Of a DNA stretch of 10,028 nt, positions 5,683 through 10,028 are shown in pieces. The position numbers and the translations under genes are program-made. The notes below the pieces were generated by a model. The model was not told where the DNA came from and made no database searches. It saw only the letters and a program-made list of their open reading frames with translations. Source of the DNA: Chloroflexota bacterium. GTDB lineage: Bacteria; Chloroflexota; Dormibacteria; CF-121. How positions within the stretch are numbered: the stretch's first letter is position 1; each line of letters starts with the position of its first letter. The stretch covers positions 1 to 10,028 of the forward strand of contig VBIS01000109.1 in assembly GCA_005880605.1 (NCBI GenBank), in the 5' to 3' direction.

Positions 5683-6239
5683 TATTTCGCGGCTCCGGCG
5701 CCGGTCTTCCCGGTCTTACCCGCCTTCCGTCGGACGCGCTCACCGCGGTAGAGGATGCCCTTGCCCTTGTAGGGTTCGGGCGGGCGGATTTTCCGCACCT
5801 CGGCCGCGACCTGACCGACGTCTTCTTTACTCGCGCCTTTGATATTGATCCGCGTCGGCTCGGGGACATCGATCGTGATGCCCGCCGGTACCGGGTAGCG
5901 GACCGGGTGCGAGTATCCGACGTTGAGCACCAGCGCCTCGCCCTGACGGCTGGCGCGATACCCCACGCCGACCAGCTCGAGCTGCTTCTCGTAGCCCTTG
6001 CTGACGCCCTCAATCATGTTCCAGACGAGCGTCCGGGTCAGGCCGTGCAGCGAGCGGTGCTCTTTCGACTCGCTCGGCCGCTCGACGAGGACGCTGCCAT
6101 CCTTGACCGAGACGCGCATCGCCGAATTCAGCACCCGGGTCAGCTCCGACTTGCCGCTCTTGACCGAGACGGTGTGCTCCGAGACAGTGACCGTCACGCC
6201 CGTGGGAATCTTGACCGGGAGCTTGCCAATCCTACTCAT
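5682..6239 (-). CDS. rplF: 50S ribosomal protein L6 (uL6)
   Basis: L6 sits near the factor-binding site of the large subunit next to the sarcin-ricin loop. It has two similar alpha/beta domains, about 1-82 and 83-175. The start MSRIGKLPVKIPTGVTV is the family norm, as are LGVGYRA-like LVGVGYRASRQG (89-100), GYSHPV, and the signature PEPYKGKGILY (154-164) close to the end. The 185 residues include a short extra tail, GKTGKTGAGAAK. The frame is open further upstream (to 6536) on top of rpsH, but the ATG at 6237-6239 gives the canonical N-terminus and sits 4 bases after the rpsH stop. The ribosome binding site is weak (TTTGGTGA), suggesting coupling to rpsH. Confidence 0.98.
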   Translation of the reverse strand: MSRIGKLPVKIPTGVTVTVSEHTVSVKSGKSELTRVLNSAMRVSVKDGSVLVERPSESKEHRSLHGLTRTLVWNMIEGVSKGYEKQLELVGVGYRASRQGEALVLNVGYSHPVRYPVPAGITIDVPEPTRINIKGASKEDVGQVAAEVRKIRPPEPYKGKGILYRGERVRRKAGKTGKTGAGAAK

Positions 6240-6243
6240 GGGG

Positions 6244-6639
6244 TCACCAAACGTAACACACGACCTCGCCGCCGAGGCCTGCCCTGGTTGCTTTCTGACC
6301 GGACATGACGCCATGCGACGTCGAGAGAATGACGATTCCCAGGCCGCCCAGGACACGAGGGATCTCGGTCTTGCGGGCGTAGACGCGCAGCCCGGGCTTG
6401 CTGATGCGGCGCAGCCCGGCGAGGGACTTGCCCCGCGGGCTCTTCGGCTTGAAGGTGATGTCGAGCTTCTGACCTTGCTCGACGGTCGCGACGTCGTACG
6501 ACGCGATATAGCCTTCTTCTTTGAGAACGCGCGCAATCTCGACGCCGACCCGCGACGCGGGGATCGCCACCCGCCCGTGTCCGGCGGTGTTCGCGTTGCG
6601 GATCCTGGTCAGCATGTCGGCGATGCTATCGGTGCTCAT
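6244..6639 (-). CDS. rpsH: 30S ribosomal protein S8 (uS8)
   Basis: S8 is a primary 16S rRNA binder (helix 21) in the 30S platform and, in E. coli, the feedback repressor of the spc operon. The 131 residues are standard. The N-terminal DSIADMLTRIRNANTAGH leads into the first domain. The C-terminal rRNA-binding segment STSHGVMSGQKATRAGLGGE (106-125) and terminal CYVW are clear. The ribosome binding site (TGAGGAGTGAGTC before ATG) is good, and the gap to rpsN is 10 bases. I could not recognise an S8 target hairpin at the rplX/rplE junction, where E. coli has one. Those two genes overlap here, so autoregulation may differ. Confidence 0.98.
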   Translation of the reverse strand: MSTDSIADMLTRIRNANTAGHGRVAIPASRVGVEIARVLKEEGYIASYDVATVEQGQKLDITFKPKSPRGKSLAGLRRISKPGLRVYARKTEIPRVLGGLGIVILSTSHGVMSGQKATRAGLGGEVVCYVW

Positions 6640-6649
6640 GACTCACTCC

Positions 6650-6835
6650 TCACCATGACGACTTCTTCACGCCCGGCACCTGCCCCTGCGAGGACAGGCT
6701 GCGGAAGCAGATACGGCAGATACCGAACTTCCGCATGTACGCACGCGGGCGTCCACAGAGATTGCAGCGGTTGTGCTGCGAGACGGCGTGCTTGTGGGGG
6801 CGTAGCCCGCGGTTGACGGTTGATTTCTTAGCCAC
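6650..6835 (-). CDS. rpsN: 30S ribosomal protein S14, zinc-binding type Z (uS14)
   Basis: S14 belongs to the 30S head and is needed late in assembly. This is the short 61-residue zinc form (also called rpsZ), beginning MAKKSTVNRGLRPHKH. The zinc ligands Cys24, Cys27, Cys40 and Cys43 sit in CNLC and CRIC, between the conserved RPRAYMRKFGICRICFR residues, and the protein ends VPGVKKSSW. It starts with GTG, the only clear non-ATG start among the ribosomal genes here, behind AGGA six bases upstream in the 14-base gap after rplE. The zinc-free ~100-residue form typical of E. coli is not encoded in this window. Confidence 0.97.
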   Translation of the reverse strand: MAKKSTVNRGLRPHKHAVSQHNRCNLCGRPRAYMRKFGICRICFRSLSSQGQVPGVKKSSW

Positions 6836-6849
6836 TCAGTCCTGATACC

Positions 6850-7473
6850 TCACTTCCTGAACGGGAACCCGACCTCGGTCAGCAGGGCGCGCGCCTCCTC
6901 ATCGGTGCGTGCCGTGGTGACGAAGGTGACCTCGAGGCCCCGCAATTTGTCGATCTTGTCGTACTCGATTTCCGGAAAAATCAGTTGTTCGCGCAGTCCA
7001 AGCGTGTAGTTGCCGTGGCCGTCGAAACCGGACGGCGAGATGCCGCGGAAGTCGCGGATTCGAGGCAGCCCGACCGAGATCAGCTTGTCGACGAACTGGT
7101 ACATGCGGGCGCCGCGCAGCGTGACCTTGATGCCGATCGGCAGGCCGGCACGCAGCTTGAAGTTCGCGATCGCCTTGCGCGACTTCATCACCACCGGCTG
7201 CTGGCCGGTGATCTTCTTCAGATCGGCAGTGGCCGCATCGAGCGCCTTGGGGTTCGAGATCGACTCGCCGATCCCGATGTTCGCCACCACCTTGACCAGG
7301 CGCGGCACTTGCAGCGCGTTGGTATAGGCGAAGCGCTGGATCAGGGTCGGAACGATCTTGTCCTGGTAGCGCTGCTTCAGCCGCAGCTCCGCCCCCGCCG
7401 GGCTGGCGACGACGCTCGGACCCTTCGGGCTGGGGGCGGCCTTCACGGCTTTCGACTTGGCGGCGACGTTCAT
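6850..7473 (-). CDS. rplE: 50S ribosomal protein L5 (uL5) with N-terminal extension
   Basis: L5 binds 5S rRNA with L18 and contacts P-site tRNA and the 30S head in the central protuberance. The core starts around residue 28 with LRLKQRYQDKIVPTLIQRF. It then has PRLVKVVANIGIGES (57-71), the KSRKAIANFKLRAGLPIG block (about 98-115), RGISPSGFDGHGNYTLG, and the C-terminal VTTARTDEEARALL. At 207 residues it is about 25-28 longer than usual. The excess is an N-terminal segment rich in Lys, Ala, Pro and Ser (AAKSKAVKAAPSPKG). The frame is open further upstream inside rplX, but the ATG at 7471-7473 overlaps the rplX stop (ATGA) and has the good ribosome binding site GAGGGACAAGG, so I chose it. Confidence 0.97.
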   Translation of the reverse strand: MNVAAKSKAVKAAPSPKGPSVVASPAGAELRLKQRYQDKIVPTLIQRFAYTNALQVPRLVKVVANIGIGESISNPKALDAATADLKKITGQQPVVMKSRKAIANFKLRAGLPIGIKVTLRGARMYQFVDKLISVGLPRIRDFRGISPSGFDGHGNYTLGLREQLIFPEIEYDKIDKLRGLEVTFVTTARTDEEARALLTEVGFPFRK

Positions 7474-7829
7474 ACCTTGTCCCTCACGCGCTCGTAGATC
7501 TCGCCGCAGTTCACGCAGACGATTGCCTTCTTCCCGTTCGGCAGCACCGTCTTGCGGATGCGGGTGGGCTTGTCGCACTTGTTGCAGACGAGCATCACGT
7601 TCGAGTAGGAGAGCGGCGACTCGAAGTCGACGATGCCGCCCTGGATCACCTTGGTGCCACCCTTCTCCTGGTTGGCCTTCCGGTGACGCTTCAGCACGTT
7701 GACCCCCTTGACCACGATCTTGCCCGAGGCGGGCACGGTGCGAACGACAACGCCGCGCTTGCCACGGTCCTTCCCGGACATGACCTGCACGGTGTCGTCG
7801 CGATGAATGTCGAGATGAAGCCGGGACAT
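7470..7829 (-). CDS. rplX: 50S ribosomal protein L24 (uL24), four-cysteine form
   Basis: L24 is an early assembly initiator of the large subunit near the peptide exit tunnel. A KOW domain is evident at about 10-45 (DDTVQVMSGKDRGKRG, then KGVNVLKRH). The C-terminal half reads QGGIVDFESPLSYSNVMLV. It contains a zinc-ribbon-like set of cysteines: Cys82 and Cys85 (CNKC), Cys105 and Cys108 (CVNC). Zinc binding is inferred from this pattern. The 119 residues are slightly longer than usual, with an N-terminal SRLHLDIHR lead. The ATG lies 3 bases after the rplN stop, with GGAGGT ten bases upstream inside rplN. The stop overlaps rplE. Confidence 0.97.
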   Translation of the reverse strand: MSRLHLDIHRDDTVQVMSGKDRGKRGVVVRTVPASGKIVVKGVNVLKRHRKANQEKGGTKVIQGGIVDFESPLSYSNVMLVCNKCDKPTRIRKTVLPNGKKAIVCVNCGEIYERVRDKV

Positions 7830-7832
7830 GAT

Positions 7833-8201
7833 CTAGAGCACCTCCGGTGCCAGGGAAACGATTTTCATGAAGTTCTTGTCGCGTAGCTCGCGGGCCACCG
7901 GCCCGAAGATGCGGGTACCGCGCGGATTGTTCTGCGGGCCGAGGATGACGGCGGCGTTCTCATCGAATCGGATCGTCGAGCCGTCCGTGCGGCGGAATTC
8001 TCGTGAGGTGCGCACGACGACCGCTTTCACCACTTCGGATTTCTTGACTTGCCCGCCGGGGGTCGCGACCGTGACCGCGGCGGTGATGACGTCGCCGATG
8101 GCGGCGTACTTCCGGTAGTGGCCACCCATGACGCGGATCAACAGGATCTCACGCGCACCCGTGTTGTCCGCTACCTTCAACCGCGATTCTTGCTGCACCA
8201 T
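7833..8201 (-). CDS. rplN: 50S ribosomal protein L14 (uL14)
   Basis: L14 forms intersubunit bridges B5 and B8 and is the docking site for the silencing factor RsfS in other bacteria. The 122 residues match the family length exactly. Landmarks are MVQQESRLKVADNTGARE at the start, VVVRTSREFRRTDGSTIRFD (61-80), and ENAAVILGPQNNPRGTRIFG (81-100). The ATG at 8199-8201 gives the canonical N-terminus; longer versions of the frame run into rpsQ and lack similarity. It is the first gene of the spc operon, yet only 8 bases separate it from rpsQ, so there is no space for the separate spc promoter known in E. coli. Confidence 0.98.
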   Translation of the reverse strand: MVQQESRLKVADNTGAREILLIRVMGGHYRKYAAIGDVITAAVTVATPGGQVKKSEVVKAVVVRTSREFRRTDGSTIRFDENAAVILGPQNNPRGTRIFGPVARELRDKNFMKIVSLAPEVL

Positions 8202-8209
8202 GACGACTG

Positions 8210-8485
8210 CTATTTCGCCTTCTCCACGATGGCCACGACCCGCCAGCGCTTGTCGTGCGACAGCGGCCGGGTCTCCATGATCCGAACCTGGTCGCCGACC
8301 TTGCACTGGTTCTGCTCGTCGTGCGCCTTGAACCTGGTCGATTGCCGAATGTGCTTCTTGTACTTGGAGTGCTCCTTGAGGGTCTGCACGCGGACGATCA
8401 CCGTCTTGTCCATCTTGTCGCTGATGACGGTGCCGGTCCGCGTTTTGCGCATGGCGCGCTCGATCGCTTCCTGTTCGTCCGTCAT
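8210..8485 (-). CDS. rpsQ: 30S ribosomal protein S17 (uS17)
   Basis: S17 is a primary binder of the 16S rRNA 5' domain and has an OB fold. The 91 residues contain the typical core KTRTGTVISDKMDKTVIVRV (14-33), the HSKYKKHIRQSTRFKAHDE block (39-57), and the C-terminal KVGDQVRIMETRPLSHDKRW (62-81). The first 12 residues (MTDEQEAIERAM) are a small acidic lead that varies between species. The start ATG overlaps the rpmC stop (ATGA) behind a strong GAGGAGAAGG ribosome binding site. It is the last gene of the classic S10 operon. Confidence 0.98.
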   Translation of the reverse strand: MTDEQEAIERAMRKTRTGTVISDKMDKTVIVRVQTLKEHSKYKKHIRQSTRFKAHDEQNQCKVGDQVRIMETRPLSHDKRWRVVAIVEKAK

Positions 8486-8751
8486 GCCTTCTCCTCAGTG
8501 GCAGCGCCGCGCCGTCGCCGTGGCTTGGGCGCGGGCGCCTCGGGTGCGGCGGCCGACTCGGGGTTGCGCTCGGTCAGATGAATCGTGGTCAGGATCTGCG
8601 CCAGGTCCTCGCGCACGTGGCGGATCTGGCGGTGGTTCTGCAGCTGACCGGTCGCCATCTGGAAGCGCAGGTTGAACAGTTCCTGGCGTGAGTCCTTGAG
8701 CTTTTTCTGCAGGTCAAGCATCGACAGGCCCTGGAGGTCTTTCATCTTCAT
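8482..8751 (-). CDS. rpmC: 50S ribosomal protein L29 (uL29) with C-terminal tail
   Basis: L29 is a two-helix hairpin protein at the peptide exit tunnel, near the docking site for trigger factor and SRP. The core (about 1-65) reads MKMKDLQGLSMLDLQKKLKD and LFNLRFQMATGQLQNHRQIR, followed by the second helix. After NPES (about 64-67) comes an extra ~22-residue segment, Ala/Pro-rich and then basic (KPRRRRG), ending EEKA. This makes 89 residues against 60-70 normally. Both ends are 4-base ATGA overlaps, with rplP before and rpsQ after. Its ribosome binding site is weak, so coupling to rplP is likely. Confidence 0.97.
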   Translation of the reverse strand: MKMKDLQGLSMLDLQKKLKDSRQELFNLRFQMATGQLQNHRQIRHVREDLAQILTTIHLTERNPESAAAPEAPAPKPRRRRGAATEEKA

Positions 8752-9416
8752 TTCTTGCCACCACCCTTGGCCGGCTTGGCCGGTGCCGCGGCGGCCTTGC
8801 CAGCCGGAGCCGCCGCGCGTGGTGCGGCACCGGGTGCTGCTTTCATCGTCGGTGCGGCGCCCGGGGCGGCCTTCGGGCCTTTCGCTGCAGCGGCGGTAGG
8901 CGCAGCGGCACCCGGGACGGCGGCGGCGCCGGCGATCCCCTCGCCCACCTCGCCGGGCTTCAGCTCGGCCGGGCCCTTGATCTTGACGTCGGCGGCCGCC
9001 TTCACCCCCGACTTGATCCCGAGCGTCCGGGTCTTCATCGGCAGTTTGTAGGCCGCCAGCTGGAAGGCGCGCTTGGCCATCTCCGGAGTAACGCCACCCA
9101 TCTCGAAGAGGACGCGGCCCGGCTTGATGACGACCACCCAGCCTTCGGGGGCGCCCTTGCCGCTCCCCATGCGGGTCTCGGCCGGTTTCTTGGTGACCGA
9201 CTTGTCGGGGAAGACGCGAATGAAGACCTTGCCACCGCGACGGACGAAGCGCGTCATCACGCGGCGGGCCGCCTCGATCTGGCGGTTTGTCATCCAGGCC
9301 GCTTCCGAGGCTTGCAGGCCGAACTCGCCGAAGGCCAGGTCGGCGCCCTGGGTGGCAACGCCGGTCCGGCGGCCTCGATGGAGCTTGCGATATTTGACGC
9401 GGGCTGGGAGCAACAT
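8748..9416 (-). CDS. rplP: 50S ribosomal protein L16 (uL16) with long Ala/Pro/Lys tail
   Basis: L16 is a late-assembling protein that contacts the A-site tRNA elbow and organises the peptidyl-transferase side of the large subunit. Residues 1-136 are canonical: MLLPARVKYRKLHRGRR, FGEFGLQASEAAWMTNRQIE (29-48), RGGKVFIRVFPDKSVTKKPA (60-79), TRMGSGKGAPEGWVVVIKPG (81-100), and the helix through AAYKLPMKT. The family normally ends there. This protein adds about 86 residues, mostly Ala, Pro, Gly and Lys, with KAAPGAAP repeated at 182-189 and 192-199. The tail is in frame with no stop, and both flanking genes sit tightly, so it is not an annotation artefact. The start ATG is 3 bases after rpsC, with AAGGAA upstream. 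Confidence 0.97.
   Translation of the reverse strand: MLLPARVKYRKLHRGRRTGVATQGADLAFGEFGLQASEAAWMTNRQIEAARRVMTRFVRRGGKVFIRVFPDKSVTKKPAETRMGSGKGAPEGWVVVIKPGRVLFEMGGVTPEMAKRAFQLAAYKLPMKTRTLGIKSGVKAAADVKIKGPAELKPGEVGEGIAGAAAVPGAAAPTAAAAKGPKAAPGAAPTMKAAPGAAPRAAAPAGKAAAAPAKPAKGGGKK
8821..8880 (-). repeat. 30-bp tandem repeat, two copies, in the rplP tail
   Basis: Bases 8821-8850 and 8851-8880 align as two 30-base units. Their first 24 bases encode the same KAAPGAAP peptide with only synonymous differences. The remaining two codons differ (T-M versus G-P). The synonymous divergence suggests an old duplication kept at the protein level. Confidence 0.75.
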
Positions 9417-9419
9417 GAC

Positions 9420-10028
9420 TTATTCCTTCTTTTTCGTCGCCCGCGGGGCACGCGGGGCCTTCGGGGTAGCCGTGGTGTCGGTGGTCGCCGCCTTGGCACG
9501 GGTGGCGCGCTTGGGCTTCTCGGTACCCTCGCCGTCCGCAGTCGCCGCCTTCGTCGTGCGGGTGGCGCGCTTCGGCTTGGCGGCCGGGGCCACCGCGGTC
9601 GCGACGGGCGCGGGTACCGGGGCGGGCTCGACGGCGGCGGGTGGCGGCGCCGGTGCGACGGCCTGCGCCAGCTCCGCCAGCGGTGAGGGCGCGTCGCCGA
9701 TGGCGGCGCCCACTGGGATGCCCGCCTCAACGGGCTCCTCGACGGCGGCCGCCGGCTTGGGCGGCGCCTCGGTCGGGAAGTTCCCGGTGTAGACCCAGGC
9801 GGAGACACCGATCCGGCCGAAGGTGGTCTTGGCTTCGGTCTGGCCGAAATCGATGTCGGCCTTTAGCGTGTGCAGCGGGACGCGACCTTCGCGGTTCCAC
9901 TCGACGCGGGCCATCTCCGACCCGCCGAGACGACCTCGTACCCGGATCTTCACGCCCTGCGCGCCGGCGCGCATCGTCTTCATCAGCGACTGCTTGATGG
10001 CGCGCCGGAAGGCGATACGCTTCTCGAG
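9420..10028 (-). CDS. rpsC: 30S ribosomal protein S3 (uS3), 5' end cut, long C-terminal tail
   Basis: S3 lies at the mRNA entry of the 30S head and contributes to helicase activity. The window shows the last 202 residues, entering at LEKRIAFRRAIKQSLMKTMR. The C-terminal domain is clear: GAQGVKIRVRGRLGGSEMAR, then EWNREGRVPLHTLKADIDFG and FGRIGVSAWVYTG. The N-terminal KH domain, about 125 residues, lies beyond the window edge, so an internal ATG at 9981-9983 is not the real start. The family core ends near VYTGNFP. About 118 more residues follow: first Pro/Ala/Val-rich and acidic, then basic with KPKRATR twice, ending ATKKKE. Full length would be near 320-330 residues, against 233 in E. coli. 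The stop lies 3 bases before rplP. Confidence 0.97.
   Translation of the reverse strand, partial: LEKRIAFRRAIKQSLMKTMRAGAQGVKIRVRGRLGGSEMARVEWNREGRVPLHTLKADIDFGQTEAKTTFGRIGVSAWVYTGNFPTEAPPKPAAAVEEPVEAGIPVGAAIGDAPSPLAELAQAVAPAPPPAAVEPAPVPAPVATAVAPAAKPKRATRTTKAATADGEGTEKPKRATRAKAATTDTTATPKAPRAPRATKKKE
9484..9578 (-). repeat. 60-bp-period repeat in the rpsC tail
   Basis: The 14-base block CGGGTGGCGCGCTT (plus strand) occurs at 9499-9512 and 9559-9572, exactly 60 bases apart, inside longer similar stretches at 9484-9518 and 9541-9578. In S3 this gives KPKRATR followed by a Thr/Ala/Lys stretch, twice, with a 20-residue period. It looks like an in-frame duplication of a basic, probably RNA-binding, tail segment. 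Confidence 0.7.

Noticed and set aside
6237..6536. Upstream extension of the rplF frame over rpsH
   Set aside because: The extra 99 residues are Arg/Ser-rich and lie on rpsH codons; the canonical L6 start is at 6239. Similar extensions ahead of rplN (to 8306) and rplE (to 7578) were dropped for the same reason.
5998..6816. Plus-strand frame of 272 codons opposite rplF, rpsH and rpsN
   Set aside because: Spans three well-supported genes and their junctions on the other strand, with no recognisable domain.
9073..9792. Plus-strand frame of 239 codons opposite rplP and rpsC
   Set aside because: Its Ala/Gly-rich second half is the reverse reading of the repetitive S3 tail, and no start signal stands out.
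1..10028. Intrinsic terminators, mobile elements, CRISPR, tRNA or rRNA genes
   Set aside because: No hairpin followed by a U run, no transposase or integrase, no spaced array of repeats, and no non-coding stretch large enough for an RNA gene.

Overview
The window holds one continuous ribosomal-protein superoperon, read entirely from the minus strand (right to left). It joins the end of the S10 operon, the whole spc operon and the start of the alpha operon. Every gene is recognisable and the order is the classic bacterial one. In transcription order they are rpsC (partial), rplP, rpmC, rpsQ, rplN, rplX, rplE, rpsN (zinc type), rpsH, rplF, rplR, rpsE, rpmD, rplO, secY, adk, map, infA, rpmJ, rpsM and rpsK (partial). 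There are no mobile elements, CRISPR arrays, tRNA or rRNA genes, and no gap longer than about 80 bases. The largest possible gap is map-infA, whose size depends on the infA start.

Organism: a GC-rich bacterium (strong G/C bias at third codon positions). The adk-map-infA-rpmJ-rpsM-rpsK segment after secY is typical of Firmicutes, Actinobacteria, Chloroflexota and relatives. Adk has a long lid with a Cys3Asp zinc site, which argues against mainstream high-GC Actinobacteria, whose adenylate kinase usually has a short, cysteine-free lid. L24, S14 and L36 are also zinc-binding forms. A Chloroflexota/Dormibacterota-like or other deep, GC-rich lineage is a guess from overall protein flavour, not a firm assignment.

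Layout: bases 7833-10028 hold the end of the S10 operon and the first spc gene (rpsC to rplN). Bases 2535-7829 hold the rest of spc through secY. Bases 791-2509 hold adk, map and infA. Bases 1-767 hold rpmJ, rpsM and rpsK. Most junctions are stop/start overlaps (ATGA or TAATG) or gaps of 3-25 bases, so translational coupling is likely throughout. The products build both ribosomal subunits, the SecY translocon, nucleotide supply (Adk), N-terminal methionine removal (MAP) and initiation (IF-1).

No new biological system is visible. Four things deserve a second look: (1) long low-complexity Ala/Pro/Lys tails on several ribosomal proteins (S3, L16, L15, L29, S5, plus an L5 N-terminal extension), two carrying short tandem repeats; (2) a nested inverted repeat between secY and adk combined with no visible Shine-Dalgarno for adk; (3) a map-infA junction with an extended -10-like sequence, two inverted repeats, a six-codon mini-ORF and an ambiguous start for a divergent IF-1; (4) strong hairpins inside rplO and rplR.
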